Shown: positions 18,000 through 27,600 of the stretch, in pieces | Numbering within the stretch: the first letter of the stretch is position 1 | Layout: each line of letters opens with the position of its first letter | Origin: Bacillus_I endophytica_A | Lineage (GTDB): Bacteria > Bacillota > Bacilli > Bacillales > Bacillaceae_H | Reading direction: 5' to 3' | DNA length: 64,000 nt | Assembly (NCBI RefSeq): GCF_026790145.1 | Contig: NZ_JALAMS010000012.1 | Location: 1 to 64,000 of the forward strand | Notes under the pieces: model-generated | Told to the model about the DNA's origin: nothing | The model's database searches: none | The model's input: the letters and a program-made list of their open reading frames with translations, nothing else | Made by a program: the position numbers and the translations under genes

Positions 18000-18028
18000 T
18001 TCCTATGTAAAACGTATTGGTAGTTGAC

Positions 18029-18065
18029 AAGGTTGCGGGTATGGTTTTGCCATTTCGCAACCTTT
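18029..18065 (+). other. Intercistronic hairpin rplK-rplA
   Basis: AAGGTTGCG (18029-18037) pairs with CGCAACCTT (18056-18064), with an inner ATGG/CCAT helix. No T tract follows, so it looks like an mRNA structural element or processing site, not a terminator. Confidence 0.5.
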
Positions 18066-18069
18066 ATTC

Positions 18070-18097
18070 GTGGGAGGTTATTCCGCTAAAACCACAT
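18070..18097 (+). promoter_or_regulatory. Probable L1-binding leader element before rplA
   Basis: GTGGGAGGTTATTCCGC followed by TAAAACCACAT. It shares GTGGGAGG and ACCACAT with the element before rplK and ends just before the AAGGAGG site of rplA. The position suits L1 autogenous control of translation. Confidence 0.62.
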
Positions 18098-18113
18098 AAG
18101 GAGGAAATTTAAA

Positions 18114-18812
18114 ATGGCTAAAAAAGGTAAAAAGTACTTAGAAGCTTCTAAGTTAGTAGATCGTACAGTTGCTTATGATGTTAAAGAAGCAATTGAACTG
18201 ATCAAAAAAACAAGCACAGTAAATTTCGACGCAACAGTTGAAACAGCATTTCGTTTAGGAGTAGATCCTAAGAAAGCTGATCAACAAATCCGTGGCGCTT
18301 TAGTTTTACCACATGGTACTGGTAAAACTCAACGTGTATTAGTATTCGCTAAAGGTGAGAAAGCAAAAGAAGCAGAAGCTGCTGGAGCTGACTTCGTTGG
18401 CGATTCTGATTACATCAACAAAATCCAACAAGGTTGGTTTGATTTTGACGTAGTTGTAGCTACTCCGGACATGATGGGTGAAGTTGGTAAACTTGGTCGC
18501 GTATTAGGACCAAAAGGTTTAATGCCAAACCCTAAAACTGGTACAGTAACATTCGACGTTGAAAAAGCAATCAACGAAATCAAAGCTGGTAAAGTTGAAT
18601 ACCGCGTTGATAAAGCTGGTAACATTCATGTACCAATTGGTAAAGTATCATTTGAAGATAACAAGCTTGTTGAAAACTTTACAGCACTTTATGAAACAAT
18701 GCTTAAAGTTAAACCTGCTTCTTCAAAAGGAACTTACATCAAGAACCTAGCTGTAGCTTCTACAATGGGCCCTGGTGTAAAAGTTGATACGGCATCTTTT
18801 GGAATTAAATAA
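18114..18812 (+). CDS. rplA: Ribosomal protein L1
   Basis: L1 stalk protein of 232 residues, moving deacylated tRNA out of the E site, and in many bacteria a translational repressor of its own operon. Conserved blocks are MAKKGKKY near the start, GRVLGPKGLMPNPKTGTVT and the C-terminal AVASTMGPGVKVD. The ATG follows AAGGAGG. The leader before it carries an L1-type motif. Confidence 0.96.
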   Translation: MAKKGKKYLEASKLVDRTVAYDVKEAIELIKKTSTVNFDATVETAFRLGVDPKKADQQIRGALVLPHGTGKTQRVLVFAKGEKAKEAEAAGADFVGDSDYINKIQQGWFDFDVVVATPDMMGEVGKLGRVLGPKGLMPNPKTGTVTFDVEKAINEIKAGKVEYRVDKAGNIHVPIGKVSFEDNKLVENFTALYETMLKVKPASSKGTYIKNLAVASTMGPGVKVDTASFGIK

Positions 18813-18869
18813 TAAGGTATTGACTTTCTAACAGTCATTTAATATAATTTACCTTGTCTTAAAATTAAA

Positions 18870-19010
18870 CATTATTGCCAAAGACAGTAGGTGCTTACTA
18901 AAGCTTAATTTCCTACCGAGGTGTATGATATAAAGCAGCGTTGCACGTCTGTACGCTCGTTTTAGAAAACCCTCTATGTCTTATTTATCACATAGAGGGT
19001 CTTCTTATGT
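18870..19010 (+). promoter_or_regulatory. L10 leader with terminator (rplJL control)
   Basis: The stretch GACAGTAGGTGCTTACTAAAG through CCTACCGAGGTGTATGAT has the paired GTAGG/CCTAC arms and the CCGAGGTRT element of the Firmicute L10 leader. It ends in the stem ACCCTCTATGT (18969-18979) with ACATAGAGGGT (18990-19000) and a T-rich tail. L10-L12 complex binding is expected to reduce rplJL expression. Confidence 0.8.
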
Positions 19011-19064
19011 TGCACCTTTTAAAAGGCATAAATGTGCATATCGAAATTTCCGGGAGGTGTAAAA

Positions 19065-19565
19065 ATGAGCAGTGCTATCGAACAAAAGAAAGTGATCGTA
19101 GACGAAATTGCTGATAAGTTTAAAAATAGTAAATCAACAATCATTGTTGACTACCGTGGACTAAACGTATCTCAAGTAACAGAACTTCGTAAAAACCTAC
19201 GTGATGCTGGCGTAGAATTCAAAGTATTCAAAAATACTTTAACTCGCCGTGCGGTAGAAAAAGCTGAGTTAACTGAGCTTAACGATGCATTAACTGGACC
19301 AAACGCAATTGCTTTCTCTAATGAGGATGTTATTGCACCAGCTAAAGTTTTACATGCATTCGCGAAAGAAAATGAAGCTCTTGAAATTAAAGCGGGCGTT
19401 CTTGAAGGGAACATTGCTTCAGTTGAAGAAATTAAAGCAATCGCAACTCTTCCATCTCGTGATGGCTTACTTTCTATGCTTCTTAGCGTACTTCAAGCTC
19501 CAGCTCGTAACTTCGCTCTTGCAACTAAAGCTGTTGCAGATCAAAAAGAAGAGCAAGGCGCTTAA
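19065..19565 (+). CDS. rplJ: Ribosomal protein L10
   Basis: Base of the L7/L12 stalk, 166 residues. The N-terminal RNA-binding domain (KKVIVDEIADKFKNSKSTIIVDYRGLNVSQVTELR) and the C-terminal helix that binds L12 dimers are intact. ATG at 19065 follows GGGAGGTG and gives the family start MSSAIEQKK. Upstream in-frame codons belong to the leader. Autoregulated through the L10 leader. Confidence 0.95.
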   Translation: MSSAIEQKKVIVDEIADKFKNSKSTIIVDYRGLNVSQVTELRKNLRDAGVEFKVFKNTLTRRAVEKAELTELNDALTGPNAIAFSNEDVIAPAKVLHAFAKENEALEIKAGVLEGNIASVEEIKAIATLPSRDGLLSMLLSVLQAPARNFALATKAVADQKEEQGA

Positions 19566-19618
19566 TTATAGCTAACGGTTTTAAAACTAAATTATAATCC
19601 AATGAGGAGGACTTTCAA

Positions 19619-19981
19619 ATGTCTAAAGAACAAATTATCGATGCTATTAAAGAAATGACAGTTCTTGAACTTAACGACCTAGTAAAAGCAATTGAAGAAG
19701 AATTCGGTGTAACTGCTGCTGCTCCTGTAGCTGTAGCTGGTGGTGCTGGCGGAGACGCTGCTGCTGAGAAAACTGAATTTGACGTAGTACTTGCTGGTGC
19801 TGGCGGACAAAAAATCAAAGTTATCAAAGTAGTACGTGAAATCACTGGTCTTGGCTTAAAAGAAGCTAAAGAACTTGTTGACAACACTCCAAAAGCTCTT
19901 AAAGAAGGCGTTTCTCAAGAGGAAGCTGACGAGCTTAAAGCTAAACTTGAAGAAGTTGGCGCTTCTGTAGAAGTTAAATAA
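19619..19981 (+). CDS. rplL: Ribosomal protein L7/L12
   Basis: Stalk protein of 120 residues that recruits translational GTPases. It has an N-terminal dimerisation helix, an Ala/Gly-rich hinge (AAAPVAVAGGAGGDAAAEK) and a C-terminal factor-binding domain (KIKVIKVVREITGLGLKEAKELVD). A strong AGGAGG precedes it, consistent with its multicopy presence per ribosome. Confidence 0.97.
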   Translation: MSKEQIIDAIKEMTVLELNDLVKAIEEEFGVTAAAPVAVAGGAGGDAAAEKTEFDVVLAGAGGQKIKVIKVVREITGLGLKEAKELVDNTPKALKEGVSQEEADELKAKLEEVGASVEVK

Positions 19982-20017
19982 TTTAAACATTACAGCATAC
20001 GCTTAATGTTATAATAG

Positions 20018-20057
20018 AAGATAAGCGAGGTTTTCTTAGAAACCTCGCTTATCTTTA
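20018..20057 (+). terminator. Terminator after rplL
   Basis: A perfect 16-bp stem (20018-20033 with 20040-20055) around a 6-nt loop. The arms read AAGATAAGCGAGGTTT and its complement. The T tail is short, but the stem is very stable. Confidence 0.8.
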
Positions 20058-20119
20058 TGTTTAAGGACAAAGGGGCTCGTCGTGAACGGCCTCTTTTGAC
20101 TTTCTTAAAAAGCGAGCAT

Positions 20120-20148
20120 TTCACATTAGGCTCATTCTTTTGTATAAT
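20120..20148 (+). promoter_or_regulatory. Promoter of the ybxB methyltransferase gene
   Basis: TTCACA (20120-20125), a 17-bp spacer and a perfect TATAAT (20143-20148), 45 bases before the ATG. It follows the rplL terminator, so the gene has its own promoter. Confidence 0.78.
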
Positions 20149-20192
20149 GAAAAAAGTTACAGTATTATGGAAGTGAGGAGGAGCTACGTAAA

Positions 20193-20816
20193 ATGACAGA
20201 GCACTATTTTTCATCAAACCCTTCTGCTCAAAGCGATCGACAAAATTTTTCTTTCACGCTTCGTAATCATCATTTTAAATTTACAACAGATCATGGTGTA
20301 TTTTCGAAGAAGGAAGTCGATTTTGGTTCTCGCTTGCTTATTGAAACATTTGAAGAACCAGAAGTACAAGGGGATTTTCTTGATGTTGGATGTGGGTATG
20401 GCCCAATCGGATTATCTTTAGCTAAACAATGGCCCAATCGTAAAGTAGATATGGTTGATGTAAATGAGCGAGCATTGGAGCTTTCAAGTGAAAATGCAAA
20501 AAGCAACGATGTTGAGAATGTGAACATCTTCAAAAGTTCAGCATATGAAAATGTTTCATCAGATCAATATGCAGCTATTTTGACAAACCCGCCTATTCGA
20601 GCAGGGAAAAAGGTTGTTCATGAAATCCTTGAAGGGGCATCAACTCGATTAAAAGAAAATGGTGAGCTTTGGGTTGTTATTCAGAAAAAGCAAGGAGCTC
20701 CTTCTGCACTTGAAAAATTAGAAGAGTTATTTTCTGAAGTTTTGGTAGAAACAAAGAAAAAAGGTTATTATATTATTCGTGCAAAAAAATTTGACACTGA
20801 TTTTTCGATGTGTTAA
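20193..20816 (+). CDS. ybxB: Class I SAM-dependent methyltransferase (RsmC-like, YbxB)
   Basis: Probable rRNA guanine-N2 methyltransferase related to the C-terminal half of RsmC. The 207 residues show the SAM motif FLDVGCGYGPIGL and the catalytic NPPI motif (LTNPPIRAGK). Between rplL and rpoB it occupies the same place as B. subtilis ybxB. The exact target base is not proven from sequence. Confidence 0.88.
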   Translation: MTEHYFSSNPSAQSDRQNFSFTLRNHHFKFTTDHGVFSKKEVDFGSRLLIETFEEPEVQGDFLDVGCGYGPIGLSLAKQWPNRKVDMVDVNERALELSSENAKSNDVENVNIFKSSAYENVSSDQYAAILTNPPIRAGKKVVHEILEGASTRLKENGELWVVIQKKQGAPSALEKLEELFSEVLVETKKKGYYIIRAKKFDTDFSMC

Positions 20817-20857
20817 CATTATAAAATGCCAATATGTAATTATTCCATCTTAATAAA

Positions 20858-20887
20858 AAAATTATACCTAAAAAGGTATAATTTTAG
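20858..20887 (+). terminator. Terminator after ybxB
   Basis: AAAATTATACCT (20858-20869) pairs with AGGTATAATTTT (20874-20885) around a 4-nt loop. It is AT-rich and ends in a T run. Confidence 0.65.
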
Positions 20888-20945
20888 TTTGTATGGAAAA
20901 GCTAATAAAATCAATAGTACGTTTTAACGAAATTGTGGTTTTTTA

Positions 20946-21010
20946 ATGAAGAAACCATTTTTTCTTTTGTTTAATGATAGGTATTGTTACCTTTTTATCA
21001 TTAAAAGTTT
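20946..21010 (+). promoter_or_regulatory. Two-hairpin leader upstream of rpoB
   Basis: TGGTTT and AAACCA form a first AT-rich hairpin with a T tail at about 20935-20964. A second stem pairs TTTAATGATA (20970-20979) with TATCATTAAA (20996-21005) around an inner GGTA/TACC helix. They lie directly before the rpoB ribosome binding site, so they may set rpoBC expression by attenuation. Function is inferred from position. Confidence 0.45.
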
Positions 21011-21043
21011 CAATAATAACGCTTGATTTGAGGGGTGAATCAG

Positions 21044-24000
21044 TTGACAGGTCAACTAGTTCAGTATGGACGCCACCGCCAACGTAGAAGTTATGCTCGT
21101 ATCAGTGAAGTTTTAGAATTACCAAACCTCATTGAAATTCAAACCTCTTCTTATCAATGGTTTCTTGATGAGGGTTTAAGAGAAATGTTCCAGGATATTT
21201 CTCCAATTGAGGACTTTACAGGTAGCCTATCTTTAGAGTTTATCGACTACAGCTTAGGTGAACCAAAGTATTCCGTAGAGGAAGCAAAAGAACGTGATGT
21301 AACGTATTCTGCACCTTTACGTGTAAAAGTACGTTTGATTCATAAAGAAACAGGAGAAGTAAAAGACCAAGAAGTGTTCATGGGAGATTTTCCTCTTATG
21401 ACAGAAACAGGTACGTTTGTCATCAATGGTGCTGAACGTGTTATCGTTTCTCAGCTTGTTCGTTCTCCTAGCGTGTATTTCAGTGGAAAAGTAGACAAAA
21501 ACGGTAAGAAAGGCTATACCGCTACTGTTATTCCAAACCGTGGAGCTTGGTTAGAGTACGAAACAGACGCAAAAGACGTTGTTTATGTACGTATCGACCG
21601 CACACGTAAACTGCCAGTTACTGTGCTTTTACGTGCGCTTGGATTTGGAACTGATCAAGAAATCATTGATTTACTCGGAGATAATGAATATCTACGAAAC
21701 ACGCTTGAAAAAGACAATACAGAAAACACAGAGAAAGCTCTATTAGAGATCTATGAGCGTCTACGTCCTGGAGAGCCTCCAACAGTAGAAAATGCTAAAA
21801 CTCTATTAGTTTCTCGTTTCTTCGATCCAAAACGCTATGATTTAGCAAATGTTGGACGTTACAAGATTAATAAGAAGCTTCACATCAAGAATCGTTTGTT
21901 CAATCAACGTCTAGCAGAAACGCTTGTTGATCCTGAAACAGGTGAGATTCTTGTTGAAAAAGATACTATCATTGATCGTCGTACACTTGATCGCATTTTA
22001 CCAATGCTAGAAGGCGGCGTAAACTTCCAGACTCATGAGCCAGTAGGCGGAGTTCTTGAAGAAGAAGTATCTCTTCAGTCTATCAAAATCTATGCACCAG
22101 GAGACGCAGAAGGTGAGAAAGTTATTAATGTTTTAGGTAATACTTTCATAGATGAGAGTGTTAAAAACATTACGCCTGCTGATATCTTGGCTTCTATAAG
22201 CTATTTCTTCAACCTTCTTCACCAAGTTGGAGGAACAGACGATATTGACCACTTAGGAAACCGTCGTCTACGTTCAGTTGGAGAATTGCTGCAAAACCAA
22301 TTCCGCATTGGTCTTTCTCGTATGGAGCGCGTTGTGCGTGAGAGAATGTCAATTCAAGATACAAATGCAATTACGCCGCAACAATTAATTAACATTCGTC
22401 CGGTTATTGCATCAATTAAAGAGTTCTTTGGAAGCTCTCAGCTTTCACAGTTCATGGACCAAACAAACCCATTAGGTGAGTTAACTCACAAACGTCGTCT
22501 TTCTGCATTAGGACCTGGTGGTTTAACACGTGAGCGTGCTGGTTTCGAAGTGCGTGACGTTCACTACTCTCACTATGGTCGTATGTGTCCGATTGAGACG
22601 CCAGAGGGTCCAAACATCGGGCTTATCAACTCATTATCTTCTTATGCAAAAGTAAACAAATTCGGATTTATTGAAACTCCGTACCGTCGTGTTGATCCTG
22701 AAACAGGAAAAGTCACTGACAGAATTGATTACCTTACAGCAGACGAAGAAGATAACTATGTAGTTGCACAAGCAAATGCTCGTCTTGGTGACGAAGGTGA
22801 ATTTTTAGATGAAGAAATCGTATCTCGTTTCCGCGGAGAAAACACCGTAATGAAACGTGATCGCATTGACTATATGGATGTATCACCTAAGCAAGTAGTA
22901 TCTGCTGCAACAGCTTGTATCCCATTCTTAGAAAACGATGACTCTAACCGTGCTCTAATGGGAGCGAACATGCAACGTCAAGCAGTACCATTGCTTAAAC
23001 CAGAAGCACCGATCGTTGGAACAGGTATGGAGTATGTATCTGGTAAAGACTCTGGTGCAGCTGTTATTTGTAAACACCCAGGTGTTGTAGAGCGCGTTGA
23101 AGCAAAACACGTTTGGGTACGTCGTTACGAAGAAGTAGACGGCCAAATGACAAAAGGTGACCTTGATAAATATAATATGCTGAAATTCATTCGTTCTAAC
23201 CAAGGAACATGTTATAACCAACGCCCTATTGTTTCTGTTGGGGATGAAGTGAAAAAAGGTGAGATTCTTGCTGATGGTCCTTCAATGGACAAAGGTGAGC
23301 TTGCTCTTGGACGCAACGTTCTTGTTGGTTTCATGACATGGGATGGTTACAACTATGAGGATGCAATCATCATGAGCGAACGTCTTGTAAAAGATGATGT
23401 TTATACGTCTGTTCATATTGAAGAATATGAGTCAGAGTCTCGTGATACAAAGCTTGGACCTGAAGAAATTACACGTGACATTCCAAACGTTGGTGAAGAT
23501 GCACTTCGTAATCTCGACGAGCGTGGAATCATTCGCGTTGGTGCTGAAGTAAAAGATGGAGATCTACTTGTTGGTAAAGTAACGCCAAAAGGTGTAACAG
23601 AATTAACAGCAGAAGAACGTCTATTACATGCAATCTTCGGTGAAAAAGCACGCGAAGTACGCGATACTTCACTTCGTGTTCCACATGGTGGAGGCGGAAT
23701 TGTGTTAGACGTGAAAGTGTTTAACCGTGAAGATGGTGACGAACTTCCACCGGGAGTAAACCAACTTGTTCGCGCGTACATCGTTCAAAAACGTAAAATC
23801 TCTGAAGGGGATAAAATGGCGGGACGACATGGTAACAAAGGTGTTATCTCACGCATTCTACCTGAAGAGGATATGCCATATTTACCAGATGGAACACCAA
23901 TTGATATCATGTTAAATCCATTAGGGGTACCATCTCGTATGAACATCGGTCAGGTATTAGAGCTTCATCTTGGTATGGCTGCTCGTCAACTTGGCATTCA

Positions 24001-24610
24001 TGTTGCAACTCCTGTATTTGATGGAGCACGTGAGGAAGATGTTTGGGCAACAATTGAAGAAGCAGGTATGGCTCGTGATGCGAAGACAGTTCTTTATGAC
24101 GGCCGTACAGGAGATCCGTTCGACAACCGCGTATCTGTTGGTGTCATGTATATGATCAAACTTGCGCACATGGTTGATGATAAACTTCATGCTCGTTCAA
24201 CTGGACCATATTCACTTGTTACGCAACAGCCACTTGGAGGTAAAGCTCAGTTTGGTGGACAGCGTTTTGGTGAGATGGAAGTATGGGCACTTGAAGCATA
24301 TGGTGCTGCTTATACACTTCAAGAAATCTTAACAGTTAAATCAGACGACGTTGTTGGTCGTGTTAAAACATATGAAGCCATCGTTAAAGGCGAAAACGTT
24401 CCAGAACCTGGCGTACCAGAATCATTTAAAGTATTAATTAAAGAGCTTCAAAGCTTAGGTATGGACGTTAAAATTCTATCTGGCGATGAAAAAGAGATTG
24501 ATTTCATGGATTCAGAGGATGATCAAGATCAACCAAATGAAGCTATCATGAATGATGCTCAGCCAGAAGCACAGGCACAGCTGCAAAAAGACCCTGTCAT
24601 AAAAGAGTAG
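21044..24610 (+). CDS. rpoB: RNA polymerase beta subunit
   Basis: Core polymerase subunit of 1188 residues. TTG at 21044 gives the conserved start MTGQLVQYGRHRQRRSYARISE. The GTG at 21035 lies inside the GAGGGGTG ribosome binding site. The rifampicin pocket reads SQLSQFMDQTNPLGELTHKRR followed by LSALGPGG, the wild-type susceptible form. The C-terminal clamp region (GGKAQFGGQRFGEMEVWALEA) is intact. A variable acidic tail ends the protein. Paired with rpoC 44 bp downstream. Confidence 0.97.
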   Translation: MTGQLVQYGRHRQRRSYARISEVLELPNLIEIQTSSYQWFLDEGLREMFQDISPIEDFTGSLSLEFIDYSLGEPKYSVEEAKERDVTYSAPLRVKVRLIHKETGEVKDQEVFMGDFPLMTETGTFVINGAERVIVSQLVRSPSVYFSGKVDKNGKKGYTATVIPNRGAWLEYETDAKDVVYVRIDRTRKLPVTVLLRALGFGTDQEIIDLLGDNEYLRNTLEKDNTENTEKALLEIYERLRPGEPPTVENAKTLLVSRFFDPKRYDLANVGRYKINKKLHIKNRLFNQRLAETLVDPETGEILVEKDTIIDRRTLDRILPMLEGGVNFQTHEPVGGVLEEEVSLQSIKIYAPGDAEGEKVINVLGNTFIDESVKNITPADILASISYFFNLLHQVGGTDDIDHLGNRRLRSVGELLQNQFRIGLSRMERVVRERMSIQDTNAITPQQLINIRPVIASIKEFFGSSQLSQFMDQTNPLGELTHKRRLSALGPGGLTRERAGFEVRDVHYSHYGRMCPIETPEGPNIGLINSLSSYAKVNKFGFIETPYRRVDPETGKVTDRIDYLTADEEDNYVVAQANARLGDEGEFLDEEIVSRFRGENTVMKRDRIDYMDVSPKQVVSAATACIPFLENDDSNRALMGANMQRQAVPLLKPEAPIVGTGMEYVSGKDSGAAVICKHPGVVERVEAKHVWVRRYEEVDGQMTKGDLDKYNMLKFIRSNQGTCYNQRPIVSVGDEVKKGEILADGPSMDKGELALGRNVLVGFMTWDGYNYEDAIIMSERLVKDDVYTSVHIEEYESESRDTKLGPEEITRDIPNVGEDALRNLDERGIIRVGAEVKDGDLLVGKVTPKGVTELTAEERLLHAIFGEKAREVRDTSLRVPHGGGGIVLDVKVFNREDGDELPPGVNQLVRAYIVQKRKISEGDKMAGRHGNKGVISRILPEEDMPYLPDGTPIDIMLNPLGVPSRMNIGQVLELHLGMAARQLGIHVATPVFDGAREEDVWATIEEAGMARDAKTVLYDGRTGDPFDNRVSVGVMYMIKLAHMVDDKLHARSTGPYSLVTQQPLGGKAQFGGQRFGEMEVWALEAYGAAYTLQEILTVKSDDVVGRVKTYEAIVKGENVPEPGVPESFKVLIKELQSLGMDVKILSGDEKEIDFMDSEDDQDQPNEAIMNDAQPEAQAQLQKDPVIKE

Positions 24611-24654
24611 AGGCAATAAGGGAAAACCTGTAGACTAAGAGGGAGGTAGGCCCC

Positions 24655-27600
24655 TTGTTAGATGTAAATAACTTTGAGTATATGAAAATTGGTCTTGCTT
24701 CACCTGATAAAATCCGTTCATGGTCTTACGGTGAGGTTAAAAAACCTGAAACAATTAACTATCGTACATTAAAACCTGAAAAAGATGGTCTCTTCTGCGA
24801 GCGCATTTTCGGTCCTCAAAAGGACTGGGAATGCCATTGCGGAAAATATAAACGCGTTCGTTATAAAGGCGTTGTATGTGACCGTTGTGGTGTAGAAGTA
24901 ACTCGTGCTAAAGTTCGACGCGAGCGTATGGGACATATCGAGCTTGCAGCCCCAGTTTCACACATTTGGTATTTCAAAGGAATTCCAAGTCGTATGGGTC
25001 TTGTATTAGACATGTCTCCACGTGCCTTAGAAGAGATTATTTATTTCGCTTCTTACGTTGTAACAGATACAGGAGATACACCACTTGAAAAGAAACAGCT
25101 TCTTTCTGAGAAAGAATACCGTGCATATCGTGAGAAGTATGGTCAAACGTTCCAGGCTGCAATGGGTGCAGAAGCTGTTAAAAAAATTCTTCAAGACATT
25201 GACTTAAATAAAGAAGTTGAACTTCTTAAAGAAGAACTAAAAACTGCACAAGGTCAACGTCGCACTAGAGCAATCAAACGTCTAGAAGTATTGGAAGCAT
25301 TCCGTAACTCTGGAAACCATACAGATTGGATGATCCTTGATGTCCTACCTGTTATTCCACCAGAATTACGTCCAATGGTTCAATTAGACGGTGGTCGTTT
25401 TGCGACATCTGACTTAAACGATTTATATCGTCGTGTAATTAACCGTAACAATCGCTTGAAGCGTCTTTTAGACCTTGGTGCTCCAAGCATCATCGTTCAA
25501 AACGAAAAGCGTATGTTACAAGAAGCTGTTGATGCGTTGATTGATAATGGTCGTCGTGGCCGTCCTGTTACAGGACCTGGTAACCGTCCTTTAAAATCAC
25601 TTTCACATATGCTAAAAGGTAAACAAGGTCGTTTCCGTCAAAACTTACTTGGAAAACGTGTTGACTACTCTGGTCGTTCCGTTATCGTTGTAGGTCCTAA
25701 CTTAAAAATGTACCAATGTGGTTTACCAAAAGAAATGGCTCTTGAGTTATTCAAGCCATTTGTAATGAAAGAGCTTGTTGCTCGTGGCTTAGCTCATAAC
25801 ATCAAGAGTGCAAAACGCAAAATTGAACGCGTTCAATCTGAAGTATGGGACGTTTTAGAATCGGTTATTAAAGAACATCCAGTTCTTCTAAACCGTGCAC
25901 CTACACTTCATAGACTTGGTATTCAAGCATTTGAACCAACTCTAGTAGAAGGTAGAGCAATTCGTCTTCATCCATTAGTATGTACAGCTTATAATGCAGA
26001 CTTTGACGGTGACCAAATGGCGGTCCACGTACCACTTTCTGCAGAAGCACAAGCTGAGGCACGCATTCTAATGCTGGCTGCCCAAAATATCTTAAACCCG
26101 AAAGACGGAAAACCAGTTGTTACGCCGTCTCAGGATATGGTATTAGGTAACTACTATCTAACAATGGAGCGTGTTGGCGCTGTTGGAGAAGGAATGACTT
26201 TCAAAGATTCAAATGAAGCCATTCTTGCGTACCAAAATGGTTATGTTCACCTTCATACACGTGTAGCTGTTCAAGCTAGTTCTTTAGACAACCAAACGTT
26301 CACTGAAGAACAAAGAAATCAGCTTCTTGTTACAACAGTAGGTAAGCTAGTATTCAACGAAATTTTGCCTGATTCGTTCCCTTACATCAACGAACCAACA
26401 AGATTCAATCTTGAAAACGAAACACCGAAGAGATATTTCGTTGATAAAGGTGCAAACGTACGTGAATATATTGAATCATTAGATGCTGTTGATCCGTTCA
26501 ACAAGAAGATTCTTGGAAATATTATTGCTGAGATCTTTAAACGTTTCAAAATTACGGAAACGTCTCGTATGTTAGACCGTATGAAAGATCTAGGCTTTAA
26601 ATATTCTACAAAAGCCGGTATTACAGTCGGTGTAGCTGACATCGTAGTATTAGGTGAAAAACAAGAGATTCTTGAAGAAGCTCAACATAAAGTAGATAAA
26701 GTTCTAAAACAGTTCAAACGCGGTCTTATTACAGAAGAAGAACGTTATGAACGCGTAATCTCTATTTGGAGTGAAGCGAAAGACGTAATCCAAGGAAAAC
26801 TAATGGCAACTCTTGATCGAAGCAACTCAATCTTCATGATGAGTGACTCTGGAGCCCGTGGTAACGCATCTAACTTTACGCAGCTTGCAGGTATGCGTGG
26901 ATTGATGGCCAACCCATCTGGACGTATCATTGAGTTACCAATCAAATCTAGTTTCCGTGAAGGATTAACGGTATTAGAATACTTTATCTCTACACACGGA
27001 GCTCGTAAAGGTCTTGCCGATACAGCTCTTAAAACAGCCGATTCAGGTTACCTTACTCGTCGTCTTGTTGACGTTGCTCAAGATGTTATCGTTCGTGATG
27101 ACGACTGTGGCACAGATCGTGGACTTCTTATTCGTTCTATTAAGGAAGGAACAGAAGAAATCGAGAGCCTTGAAGAGCGCTTAATTGGTCGTTATTCTAG
27201 AAAAACAATTAAGCATCCTGAAACAGGCGAAGTAATGGCTCGCGAAAACGATCTAATTACAGAAGATATGTCTAAAGCAATTGTTGAAGCAGGTATCGAA
27301 GAGGTTTGGATCCGTTCTGCGTTCACTTGTAATACACGCCACGGCGTATGTAAAAAATGTTATGGTCGCAACTTAGCTACAGGTTCACAAGTTGAAGTTG
27401 GTGAAGCTGTTGGTATTATCGCTGCCCAGTCTATTGGGGAGCCTGGTACACAGTTAACAATGCGTACATTCCATACAGGTGGGGTTGCCGGAGACGATAT
27501 CACTCAAGGTTTACCTCGTATCCAAGAGCTATTTGAAGCACGTAATCCTAAAGGTCAAGCGATGATTTCTGAAATTGACGGTACAGTAACAAACATCCGT

